Notes: a model not told the origin generated them from the sequence alone. A DNA stretch of 6,793 nucleotides from JBGTLW01 sp041743835 (GCA_041743835.1 JBGTLW010000093.1:1-6793); one strand, 5' to 3'. Counted from the stretch's first letter, positions 1 to 5,761 are shown. Numbers and translations are program-made.

Positions 1-43
1 GGTACTCAAGACAGGGCAATTCTGACTATGTCCGGTAATTGAC

Positions 44-607
44 ATGAAGTCATTAATAATATCCATTCTTGTTCCAAGCGTCATTTTTGTATCTGTGATA
101 CTCGTTGCATTGTGTTGCCTACTTCTTGCTTCACTCGCGCATCGCTCGCAAACATCTATGCGAAATAAGCTCGACTATGCAAATGCCCTCCGTTATGGCA
201 TCGAGAATATCCAACTTGCAAAAGCATTTGATCAGAATTTGCCGTCGACCAGGCACTTTATTACTTATTTTTGGGATGACGAGCAGATATGGAACTCAAA
301 TGCATTCTTGCACGGCCGATACATACTTGTTTATCAGCATAATTGTCGCTGGTTAGATGAGCAGCAAACGTTTACGATGATAAGCCAGCCCACGATCATG
401 CTTTTGGAAGTAGAATTGATCGAGCCACAGAGCCATGGTGGGTTCAGAACCAAGTATGGTATGAGTTGGATGATTGAAGAAGATGATCTACTAGAGATAC
501 TAATGGGTGTACGTACTTTCAGCGATATTGGCATCGCGATCCGAACGGATTCACCGGTAGAGCATTTTTATTTAATTGAACATCGAAACCAAGACGATAG
601 CCGATAA
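44..607 (+). CDS. Hypothetical membrane-anchored protein, 187 aa
   Basis: I do not recognise the family. Residues 4-33 form one long hydrophobic segment (IISILVPSVIF onward, including two adjacent cysteines at 24-25), which reads as a single N-terminal transmembrane anchor. There is no good lipobox, because the residue before the first Cys is Leu. The remaining ~150 residues are soluble, acidic and aromatic-rich, with a Trp/Asp/Glu cluster around 77-83 and an acidic run EEDD at 145-148. The ATG at 44 has no clear Shine-Dalgarno sequence, so the start is less certain than the frame. Base composition is much more A+T-rich than the core genes and similar to the Imm42-like gene 179 bases downstream on the same strand, which suggests the two arrived together. 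A role in the same toxin/immunity locus is possible from context only. Confidence 0.6.
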   Translation: MKSLIISILVPSVIFVSVILVALCCLLLASLAHRSQTSMRNKLDYANALRYGIENIQLAKAFDQNLPSTRHFITYFWDDEQIWNSNAFLHGRYILVYQHNCRWLDEQQTFTMISQPTIMLLEVELIEPQSHGGFRTKYGMSWMIEEDDLLEILMGVRTFSDIGIAIRTDSPVEHFYLIEHRNQDDSR

Positions 608-617
608 AGGGGAACCC

Positions 618-641
618 GGAAAGGTGTCAGGAACCATAAAT
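618..641 (+). repeat. Degenerate 24-base direct repeat, copy 1
   Basis: This copy begins 10 bases after the stop codon of the gene at 44-607. Its core is AAAGGTGTCAGGAACC, and it matches 1386-1409 at 20 of 24 positions without gaps. Inside it, GGT and ACC are separated by seven bases, so it can form a very small hairpin. The second copy lies just after the next gene, so the pair may mark cassette or insertion boundaries. From memory, motifs of this kind (GGTGTCAGGAACC flanked by A and T runs) recur between genes in many bacterial genomes, but I could not check this. Confidence 0.5.
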
Positions 642-678
642 CTTCGCACAAACCCATCGTCGCGGTAGTCTGAGAAAT

Positions 679-699
679 AAAAGGGGAGCGTCCCCGTTT
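679..699. repeat. Inverted repeat AAA(A)GGGG-AGCGT-CCCC(G)TTT
   Basis: Four G (683-686) pair with four C (692-695) around the loop AGCGT. After one A/G mismatch the outer AAA (679-681) pairs with TTT (697-699). The A-tract, GC stem and T-tract shape could act as a weak terminator in either direction between the two accessory genes. It could equally be part of a dispersed palindromic repeat. The T-tract is only three bases, so a terminator role is weak. Confidence 0.4.
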
Positions 700-786
700 C
701 GATACCTCAGCAACGCCAGTTGACCCGCTGAGAAAAGAAGTGATTCCAAATGCAATACGCAGGCACTTTAATTATAAGGAAGAAAG

Positions 787-1356
787 ATGATCATCTTCGG
801 AAATCCTAGTCGATTTGCCATCGAATCTGATATATCAAAAATCTATAGTACTCGCAGTTTAATGGCTTTGGGATATTTTGTAATCTACGTTTGCGGTATG
901 ATGTATGGCGTGAAAAAGTCTGATGCCACTGCTTTGGCATGTTCATATCATGAAGTATTGCGAAGATTGCAGCAGCGGAATAGCCACAAGTTGCCCTCAA
1001 GCCACCACATGAATTGTCTTGAGTTGGCAATGAAGCTCCATGATATGGAGTACGGCGACCATGAAGTTGAATTGCTAGATTCATGCACGGAAACTGACGC
1101 TGATTTGCGTAAAGCGTTACATGCCAATCATGTTTTATGGGCTCCCGACGGAGATGAAGCGTTTGATGATGGAAGCTTTGTGTTACACATTGATACTGAC
1201 AGTGAAGTTCGTCTGATTGCATATCGCGTAATGGAAAGCAAATATGAGGTGGATAAGCAGAGCGTTAGTGAGATATATATGCCGGCAGAGGAGTTCTATT
1301 CCATACTGAGTCAATGGACAGAAGCTTTTCGTGCATTAGTAGATGCGCAGGAGTAA
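787..1356 (+). CDS. Probable Imm42-family immunity protein, 189 aa
   Basis: The protein matches my recollection of the Imm42 immunity family in its order of conserved blocks. These are an N-terminal FGNPSRFAIE (residues 4-13), ALGYFVIYV (27-35), YGVKKSDATALACSY (40-54), VLWAPDGDEAFDDGSFVL (116-133), VRLIAYR (141-147) and a C-terminal EEFYSILSQWTEAF (168-181). Length suits a complete protein, and there is no signal peptide, so it should be cytosolic. Imm42 proteins are predicted immunity proteins encoded next to polymorphic toxins, and would bind and neutralise a cognate toxin; this role is predicted by gene neighbourhood, not shown here. The start is well supported by AAGGA at 776-780, six bases from the ATG. 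No toxin gene is visible, so this could be an orphan or the end of a locus that begins upstream. The gene is markedly A+T-rich compared with pnp and hemL, which suggests transfer. Confidence 0.65.
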   Translation: MIIFGNPSRFAIESDISKIYSTRSLMALGYFVIYVCGMMYGVKKSDATALACSYHEVLRRLQQRNSHKLPSSHHMNCLELAMKLHDMEYGDHEVELLDSCTETDADLRKALHANHVLWAPDGDEAFDDGSFVLHIDTDSEVRLIAYRVMESKYEVDKQSVSEIYMPAEEFYSILSQWTEAFRALVDAQE

Positions 1357-1385
1357 ATGACTTTGCCGAAACTCCCTGGGGGGCA

Positions 1386-1409
1386 GAAAAGGTGGCAGAA
1401 ACCTTAAAT
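1386..1409 (+). repeat. Degenerate 24-base direct repeat, copy 2
   Basis: This copy begins 29 bases after the stop codon of the Imm42-like gene. It matches 618-641 at 20 of 24 positions. It contains AAGGT (1389-1393) and ACCTT (1401-1405) as 5-base inverted arms around seven bases, a better hairpin than in copy 1. It lies close to where composition changes from A+T-rich to strongly G+C-rich, so it may mark the right boundary of the accessory segment. Confidence 0.5.
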
Positions 1410-1627
1410 GTTGACTCGCGCCTGTTCCAGCAGCAGTGCGTGGGGGTGGGCCGGACAAAGCGTGTCGATGCGGGCGGGTATGACTACCATATGCTCAACC
1501 ATGATGCGTTCTCTGCTCAAGCAAACAGCCGAGCCCACCTCCTGGACGGGGGTAAACCACTTCTGGGCCGCCGACGGCCTGGCGTTGGGGGTTTGAGGGC
1601 GGGGTCGGCTTCTTGGGGCGGGGCCAG

Positions 1628-1652
1628 CGCGGGCGGACGCCTGCGGCTAAAC
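1628..1652 (+). repeat. Imperfect direct repeat, copy 1
   Basis: CGCGGGCGGACGC (1628-1640) is identical to 1760-1772. It is followed two bases later by GCGGCTAAAC, which matches GCGGCCAAAC of the second copy at 9 of 10 positions. In such G+C-rich DNA a chance 13-base match is less surprising than usual, but the linked second block makes a true duplication plausible. Confidence 0.45.
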
Positions 1653-1759
1653 GGGGGAACGGGGGGACGGGCGGTGGGGGCGCTGTTTCGGTACTCCAAT
1701 CACGCTGGCGCTGGCCCGGCGAAGGCGTCATTCGAAAGTACGATCCACGAAGAAGCTAT

Positions 1760-1788
1760 CGCGGGCGGACGCACGCACGCGGCCAAAC
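1760..1788 (+). repeat. Imperfect direct repeat, copy 2
   Basis: This is the second copy of the element at 1628-1652, starting 132 bases downstream. It differs mainly by four extra bases between the two conserved blocks, where the short tandem ACGCACGC (1773-1780) lies, suggesting slippage in that spacer. Confidence 0.45.
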
Positions 1789-1878
1789 AGACGGAAAAGG
1801 GCGGACAACAGGAAAAGCCCCCGGTGAAAACCACGGGCCCGACATCCAAACGGGGTATGAATAGGGTGTCCGGGCCAA

Positions 1879-1899
1879 GCCGCCCTTGTTTGGGGCGGC
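1879..1899. repeat. Inverted repeat GCCGCCC-N7-GGGCGGC
   Basis: A perfect 7-bp stem with a 7-base loop (TTGTTTG) lies just beyond the pnp terminator in the direction of pnp transcription. It has no T-tract on either strand, so I do not call it a terminator. It may be a back-up structure or unrelated. Confidence 0.35.
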
Positions 1900-1910
1900 G
1901 TGATCCATGC

Positions 1911-1944
1911 AAAAAAGCGGTGCGCGAGGGGCCGCGCACCGCTT
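1911..1944 (-). terminator. Intrinsic terminator of pnp
   Basis: On the minus strand a perfect 12-bp stem (AAGCGGTGCGCG with CGCGCACCGCTT; plus-strand arms 1915-1926 and 1933-1944) encloses a 6-base loop. It runs straight into six T residues (plus-strand A run 1911-1916, its last two bases forming the end of the stem). It starts 27 bases after the pnp stop codon. On the plus strand there is no T-tract after the stem, so termination should act on pnp transcription only. Confidence 0.9.
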
Positions 1945-1971
1945 GGGGTGGTTGGGATGGGGACGGGCGGG

Positions 1972-4122
1972 TCAGGCTTTGGCGGTCTCTGCGATGCCTT
2001 CCTCGGCCATGGCCTGGCGGCGGGAGAGTTTCACGCGGCCCTGGTCATCGACGAGGATGACCTTGACGCGGACCTTGTCGCCGATCTTGAGCACGTCTGT
2101 GACCTTCTCCACGTAGCCGTCCTTGAGCTCGGAGATGTGGCACAGGCCGTCCTGCCCGGGGATGACTTCGATGAAGGCGCCGAAGTCCTTGATCGAGGTG
2201 ACGGTGCCGGTGTAGAGCGCGCCTTCCTTGACCTCGGCACAGAGCTTCTCGATTTCTTCGATGGCTCGCTCGGCCTTGCCCCCGCCGACGGCGGAGACGT
2301 TGATCCGGCCGTCCTCTTCGACCTCGATGGTGGCGCCGGTGGCTTCCTGGATCGCGCGGATGGTCTTCCCGCCGGGTCCGATGAGCTTTCCGATCTTCTC
2401 CGGGTGGATCCGGGTGGTGAGCATTCGTGGCGCGGTTGGTGCGATCTGGGGGCGGTGGGTTGGGATCGCGGCCTCGATGAAGTCGATGATCTCGATGCGG
2501 TTCTTTTTGGCCAGGACAAAGGTCTTGCGGATCTGGTCCATGTTCAGGCCACGGGTTTTGATGTCGAGTTGGATGGCTGTGATGCCCTCGCGTGTGCCGG
2601 TGACTTTGAAGTCCATGTCGCCGAAGTGGTCTTCCTCGCCCTGGATGTCGGTGAGGTAGAGGTCATCGTGGCCCTCGCCGCCGGTGATCATGCCGATGGA
2701 GATTCCCGCGACGGGTGCCTTGATGGGCACGCCGGCGTCCATGAGTGCCAGCGTCCCGCCGCAGGCCGAGGCCATGGACGAGCTGCCGTTGGACTCCATG
2801 ATGTCTGAGACGACGCGGATGGTGTAGGGGAAGACATCGGGTTCGGGCATGACGGCCATGAGTGCGCGTTGGGCCAGCATGCCGTGGCCGATGTCCCGGC
2901 GGGATGGGCCGGTGATCCGCTTGGCTTCACCGACGGAGAACGGCGGGAAGTTGTAGTGGAGGTAGAACTTCTCGGAGTATTCCTCGCCCAGCCCATCGAC
3001 GATCTGCTCGTCGCGGCCGGTGCCCAGGGTCGCGGTGACCAGCGCCTGCGTCTCGCCGCGCTGGAAGATCGCGCTGCCGTGGACGCGGGGCAGGACCCCG
3101 ACGTGGCACTCGATCGCACGCAATTGGTCCATCGCCCGGCCGTCGGTCCGGCTGCCCGAGCGGATGATGTCGCGGGTGATCTGCTCCTCGAGGTCGTGGA
3201 GGGCGACGCCGACCGCCTTCATCGTGTTGCGATACGCATTCCACACGCCGACACCCGCGTTGGCGTCGGGCTCGGGGTAGTTGTCTTTCTTGAACGCACG
3301 TTTGGCATCACGCACGGCGACCTGGCGGTCGAGCTTTGTGCCGTCCGTGGTCTTGGCGGCTCGGAGCGTCGGGCCAAAGGCCTTGACCTTCTCAAGCACC
3401 TCTGCGGGCATGTCCGGCGTGAACGGGACTTTTTCCTTGCCGGCCTTGGCGACCAGTTGGTCGATGAGCGCCACCACCTGCTTGACGTAGCCGAAGCCGA
3501 ACTCGATGGCCTTTGCCATCTGATCCTCGGGGATCTCCAGCGCCCCGACCTCGATCATGTTCAGCCCGTCGTTGTGGCCACACAGCAGCATGTCCAGGTC
3601 GGAGTATTCCTGCTGGGCTGCGGTGGGCATGACCACCAGCTCGCCCTCGACCCGGCCGACACGCACGTTCCCGACCGGTCCCTGGAACGGCATGCTCGAT
3701 AGCGCCAACGCGGCGCTGGCGGCGATGCCCGCGAGCACGTCCGGCTCGTTCTGGCCGTCCGCAGCCATCACCCAGCACTGGACCTGCACCTCGTCGATAT
3801 AGCCCACGGGGAACAGCGGCCGCAGCGGGCGGTCGATGTTGCGCATCGTCAGGATTTCTTTCTGGTTCGGTGCGCCCTCGCGCTTGCGGAACCCGCCGGG
3901 GAACTTGCCCGCTGCATTGGTCTTCTCGCGGTAGTCCACGGTCAGGGGGAAGAAGTCGAGGCCTTCGCGTGGCTCGGCGTGGACGGCGGTGCCCAGCACG
4001 ACGGTCTCGCCGTACTGAACCAGCACGGCCCCGTCGGCCTGCTTGGCGACGTAGCCGGTCTCGATGGATAGGGTGCGGCCGGCGAGTTCCATCTCGACGC
4101 GGTGGGCGATGGGTCGGGTCAT
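1972..4122 (-). CDS. pnp: Polyribonucleotide nucleotidyltransferase (PNPase), 716 aa
   Basis: PNPase degrades RNA 3' to 5' using phosphate, releasing nucleoside diphosphates, and can run in reverse to add 3' tails. It works as a cytoplasmic trimer, often in RNA degradosomes. The expected domains follow in order: first RNase PH-like domain with FFPLTVDYREK and GKFPGGFRKREG (residues 57-83), helical linker (~240-320), second RNase PH-like domain (~325-555), KH domain with the GPGG loop at 582-585, and S1 domain (~634-702). The catalytic set is present: D498, D504 and K506 in the EDHFGDMDFK block correspond to E. coli D486, D492 and K494, and S447-S449 in NGSSSM form the phosphate site. Length is normal for the family. 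The frame stays open upstream to 4344, but ATG 4122 has a good ribosome-binding site and fits the usual N-terminus. It lies 279 bases after rpsO on the same strand and ends at a strong terminator. Confidence 0.97.
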   Translation of the reverse strand: MTRPIAHRVEMELAGRTLSIETGYVAKQADGAVLVQYGETVVLGTAVHAEPREGLDFFPLTVDYREKTNAAGKFPGGFRKREGAPNQKEILTMRNIDRPLRPLFPVGYIDEVQVQCWVMAADGQNEPDVLAGIAASAALALSSMPFQGPVGNVRVGRVEGELVVMPTAAQQEYSDLDMLLCGHNDGLNMIEVGALEIPEDQMAKAIEFGFGYVKQVVALIDQLVAKAGKEKVPFTPDMPAEVLEKVKAFGPTLRAAKTTDGTKLDRQVAVRDAKRAFKKDNYPEPDANAGVGVWNAYRNTMKAVGVALHDLEEQITRDIIRSGSRTDGRAMDQLRAIECHVGVLPRVHGSAIFQRGETQALVTATLGTGRDEQIVDGLGEEYSEKFYLHYNFPPFSVGEAKRITGPSRRDIGHGMLAQRALMAVMPEPDVFPYTIRVVSDIMESNGSSSMASACGGTLALMDAGVPIKAPVAGISIGMITGGEGHDDLYLTDIQGEEDHFGDMDFKVTGTREGITAIQLDIKTRGLNMDQIRKTFVLAKKNRIEIIDFIEAAIPTHRPQIAPTAPRMLTTRIHPEKIGKLIGPGGKTIRAIQEATGATIEVEEDGRINVSAVGGGKAERAIEEIEKLCAEVKEGALYTGTVTSIKDFGAFIEVIPGQDGLCHISELKDGYVEKVTDVLKIGDKVRVKVILVDDQGRVKLSRRQAMAEEGIAETAKA

Positions 4123-4130
4123 GATCGGAT

Positions 4131-4136
4131 TCCTTT
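4131..4136 (-). promoter_or_regulatory. pnp ribosome-binding site (fixes the start)
   Basis: AAAGGA on the minus strand lies eight bases upstream of ATG 4122. No comparable site precedes the in-frame upstream starts, so this site decides the annotated N-terminus of PNPase. Confidence 0.75.
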
Positions 4137-4142
4137 GCGTGA

Positions 4143-4166
4143 GTGCCGGCAATGGCTGCGCGGCAC
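4143..4166 (-). promoter_or_regulatory. Possible stem-loop in the pnp leader
   Basis: GTGCCG (4143-4148) and CGGCAC (4161-4166) are perfect 6-bp arms around 12 bases, six bases upstream of the pnp ribosome-binding site. In E. coli the pnp leader is folded, cut by RNase III and repressed by PNPase itself. This stem is a candidate part of such a leader, but a 6-bp G+C stem could also arise by chance. Confidence 0.3.
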
Positions 4167-4236
4167 CCGGGTGACAATGATGGAAGCGCGCCCGTGGTTG
4201 ACGGGTTTGTTTCCCGGCCCCGCAGATCAAGGAATC

Positions 4237-4285
4237 AAAAGGCAGATGGTCGCAGGCATCCGAAAGATGCCCGCGATCGCCTGCC
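4237..4285 (-). terminator. Terminator-like hairpin between rpsO and pnp
   Basis: Read on the minus strand, a 10-bp inner stem with one G-T pair (arms 4266-4275 and 4251-4260) closes the loop TTTCG. After a mismatched internal section, GGCAG/CTGCC (4281-4285 and 4241-4245) pair at the base, followed by TTTT then GATT (plus-strand A run 4237-4240). It lies about two-fifths of the way from the rpsO stop to the pnp start. It resembles an intrinsic terminator with a short T-tract, so partial termination after rpsO is likely. It could also be an RNA-processing hairpin, since long stems between rpsO and pnp are RNase III targets in E. coli. Confidence 0.6.
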
Positions 4286-4295
4286 GTCTGTTCCC

Positions 4296-4312
4296 GCTTG
4301 AAACAATCAAGC
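4296..4312. repeat. Inverted repeat GCTTGA-AACAA-TCAAGC
   Basis: This perfect 6-bp inverted repeat with a 5-base loop lies 10 bases upstream (in rpsO-pnp transcription) of the terminator-like hairpin. It would make a second small stem in the intergenic RNA. No function can be assigned from sequence. Confidence 0.35.
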
Positions 4313-4401
4313 CAGACGCGGGGGGACTCTTTAGCTATCCACAATCACCCGTACGCGACCAACCCCGGGGCGCTGACGGCGGGCGGGCTGAGTGTGTCAA
4401 G

Positions 4402-4671
4402 CTATTTACGCAGCCCAAGCTTCTGGATCAGGTCCAGATAGGCGGGGCGGTTGGTTCGGGAGAGGTACCGCAGCAGCCGGTTACGCTTGGACACCAGTTG
4501 CAGCAATCCGCGGCGGCTGGCGTAGTCGTGGCTGTGGGTGCGCATGTGGCCGGTCAGATTCTTGATCCGCTCGGTCATGATGGCGACCTGGATCTCGGGG
4601 CTGCCCGAGTCCTTGTCGTCGCGCTGGTACTCTTTGATGACTTCGGTCTTACGGTCTGCGGTGATGGTCAT
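4402..4671 (-). CDS. rpsO: 30S ribosomal protein S15, 89 aa
   Basis: S15 is a primary 16S rRNA-binding protein that nucleates assembly of the central domain (platform) of the 30S subunit. The full family pattern is present: DSGSPEIQVAIMTERI (residues 21-36), NLTGHMRTHSHDYASRRGLL (38-57), the basic KRNRLLRYL stretch (62-70) and a C-terminal YLDLIQKLGLRK. Length is exactly typical (88-89 residues). The rRNA-contacting His/Asp pair of the SHDYASRRGL block is intact. The start is preceded by AAAGG (plus-strand 4681-4685) nine bases away, and the stop is TAG. It is the first gene of an rpsO-pnp unit with its own candidate promoter at 4761-4789 and a leader stem at 4701-4720. Confidence 0.98.
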   Translation of the reverse strand: MTITADRKTEVIKEYQRDDKDSGSPEIQVAIMTERIKNLTGHMRTHSHDYASRRGLLQLVSKRNRLLRYLSRTNRPAYLDLIQKLGLRK

Positions 4672-4700
4672 GGCTTATTGCCTTTGTCACCAGTCACTTA

Positions 4701-4720
4701 GCCTCGGCGGGAGCCGAAGC
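4701..4720 (-). promoter_or_regulatory. Leader stem-loop of rpsO (possible S15 autoregulation)
   Basis: In the rpsO leader RNA, GCTTCGGC (4713-4720) pairs with GCCGAGGC (4701-4708) across the loop TCCC, giving an 8-bp stem with one G-U pair. It ends 29 bases before the start codon and 15 bases before the ribosome-binding site. S15 represses its own mRNA in several bacteria through unrelated leader structures, so this stem is a candidate. The regulatory role is inference; the stem itself is seen directly. Confidence 0.4.
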
Positions 4721-4760
4721 CGGGTGAAAGGTCGGTTGGGGGGAGCTTTACAGGCCAGGA

Positions 4761-4789
4761 AGTGTACCACACCGCGTAACAGGCGACAA
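4761..4789 (-). promoter_or_regulatory. Candidate sigma70-type promoter of rpsO
   Basis: On the minus strand, TTGTCG (plus 4784-4789) is followed after exactly 17 bases by TACACT (plus 4761-4766), with TG one base before it (TGGTACACT), an extended -10 form. Each hexamer matches consensus at four of six positions. Transcription would begin near 4754, giving a leader of about 80 bases containing the stem at 4701-4720. Confidence 0.55.
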
Positions 4790-4842
4790 ACGGGGAGTTG
4801 GGGCCGCTCGGTCATATCGCGCACCCAGCAATGCGAGGCCGT

Positions 4843-5604
4843 TTACCACCCCCTGTATGTCCGCCATACCAGCGGATAGGGGTCGGAGCGTTTGGTCCAC
4901 ATGTTGGCAGAGAGTTCGCTATGCACCTGCGGCCGCACCGAGCCATCAAGCGCTGCGACGTTGGTTGAATCCGAGAAGTGCCGATTCACCACCCGCACCG
5001 ACGACAGGTTGTGCAGCCACAGCCCATCGTAATAGGTAATCTGGCGTGAAGGGTCTGCGGAAGCCTCGTAGGTGTAACCCTTCCAGACGGCCACGGACCT
5101 CCAGCCGGGGTTACCGATGCCCCAGAATGGAAAGCCCATGCTGCCCATGCCACCGCCGAACGTGTCGGTCGTGCCATTCGCGCCGTAGCTGATCTTGGCA
5201 TACTGCGTCGTCCCTCCGAGTTCCGACACCGCGTTGTCTCCTCCCGTTTCATCGCTGGGGCAGTAGGCCAGGTGTTGAGGTGCCGTGGCCGCGTCGGTTG
5301 ACTGGGGTAGCTGAATAAATCCGTCCCAGGCGATCGTATTGACCCACCTGCTGCGAACCAAATTTTGTCCAGGGTCGTTGCGAGAATCCGCTGGGGGCAG
5401 CGCACTATTGTGTTCTTCCGTGTACATGAACACGCCCAGGCTCAACTGCCGCAGGTTCGACAAGCATTTCACATTCCGAGCCGCGTCCCGCGCACCCTGC
5501 AACGCCGGCAGAAGTAGAGCGATCAGCAGCGCAATGATGCTGATGACCACCAGAAGCTCGATCAGAGTGAATCCTTTGGGGCTGCTGGGATTGGATGTGT
5601 TCAT
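4843..5604 (-). CDS. Prepilin-type (H-X9-DG-like) protein, 253 aa
   Basis: A type IV prepilin-like signal is clear: a basic leader ending K10-G11, cleavage before F12, then FTLIE with Glu at +5 and a hydrophobic helix (LLVVISIIALLIALLLPAL, residues 17-35). A prepilin peptidase would cut after G11 and methylate F12. The C-terminal body resembles the H-X9-DG family abundant in Planctomycetota, Lentisphaerota and Verrucomicrobiota. It includes ARNVKCLSNLRQLSLGVFMY and, near the end, RHFSDSTNVAALDGSV. Here ten, not nine, residues separate His from Asp-Gly. Members are exported, pseudopilin-like surface or secretion proteins of largely unknown role, usually dispersed as single genes. Start 5604 is supported by AGGA (plus 5611-5614) six bases upstream. 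No other pilus or secretion gene is adjacent. Family call is firm; function is not. Confidence 0.9.
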   Translation of the reverse strand: MNTSNPSSPKGFTLIELLVVISIIALLIALLLPALQGARDAARNVKCLSNLRQLSLGVFMYTEEHNSALPPADSRNDPGQNLVRSRWVNTIAWDGFIQLPQSTDAATAPQHLAYCPSDETGGDNAVSELGGTTQYAKISYGANGTTDTFGGGMGSMGFPFWGIGNPGWRSVAVWKGYTYEASADPSRQITYYDGLWLHNLSSVRVVNRHFSDSTNVAALDGSVRPQVHSELSANMWTKRSDPYPLVWRTYRGW

Positions 5605-5733
5605 GCCTTATCCTGTCTGCTGAGTAGCGAGCAAAAATTGCAAGAAGAGCCGAAAAACCCGGAAAACCAGCCGAAGCAAGCCAACGCGAGGCACACGACA
5701 CGGCGTCAATAACACCGCCCGTCGATCTAGTCT

Positions 5734-5761
5734 ATTCTAAACGATGACAATTGAATGTCAA
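5734..5761 (-). promoter_or_regulatory. Strong candidate promoter of the pilin-like gene
   Basis: On the minus strand, a perfect TTGACA -35 (plus 5756-5761) is followed by 16 bases and TAGAAT (plus 5734-5739, five of six to TATAAT). Transcription would start near 5727, leaving a leader of roughly 120 bases before the pilin-like start codon. The -35 side contains the imperfect palindrome TGACA-N6-TGTCA (5745-5760), which could be an operator or coincidence. Confidence 0.65.

Larger units (their letters stand above)
1410..1910. other. G+C-rich stretch without a convincing gene
   Basis: Open frames exist on both strands here, but their translations are low-complexity Gly/Arg- or Pro/Arg-rich strings typical of G+C-rich DNA read out of frame. 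None has a good ribosome-binding site or a recognisable domain. I looked for hallmarks of tRNA, SRP RNA, tmRNA and RNase P RNA and saw none. The stretch holds an imperfect direct repeat (1628-1652 and 1760-1788), a GGCCG-CCGA-CGGCC inverted repeat (1566-1579) and a 7-bp inverted repeat (1879-1899). It lies between the convergent accessory genes and pnp. Confidence 0.55.

Noticed and set aside
806..1222. 138-codon minus-strand frame opposite the Imm42-like gene
   Set aside because: The plus-strand gene has a strong ribosome-binding site and family-like blocks. The antisense translation has none.
1408..1596. 62-codon plus-strand frame right after repeat copy 2
   Set aside because: It has no ribosome-binding site and no recognisable similarity. 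I considered a transposase remnant but saw no supporting motif.
1613..1900. Possible structured RNA (SRP RNA, tmRNA or RNase P RNA) in the G+C-rich stretch
   Set aside because: The short GC-rich palindromes prompted a look, but none of the conserved core sequences of these RNAs is present.
1314..2060. 248-codon plus-strand open frame spanning the end of the Imm42-like gene into pnp
   Set aside because: It overlaps two real genes and the pnp terminator. The translation is low-complexity Gly/Arg-rich with no domain and no good start site.
1900..2808. 302-codon plus-strand open frame opposite the 3' half of pnp
   Set aside because: It is an Asp/Gly/Ala/Val-rich translation of the complement of pnp, a usual artefact in G+C-rich genes. 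The conserved PNPase domains are on the other strand.
2869..3702. 277-codon plus-strand open frame opposite the middle of pnp
   Set aside because: It is also an antisense shadow of a confidently identified gene, with no recognisable domain.
4123..4344. N-terminal extension of PNPase to an upstream ATG at 4344
   Set aside because: The 74 extra residues do not resemble PNPase, cover the stem-loops of the rpsO-pnp spacer, and lack a ribosome-binding site. ATG 4122 has AAAGGA at proper spacing and fits the family N-terminus.
4379..4400. TTGACA on the minus strand just after the rpsO stop as a pnp promoter
   Set aside because: No acceptable -10 hexamer lies 15-19 bases downstream, where the sequence is almost entirely G and C.
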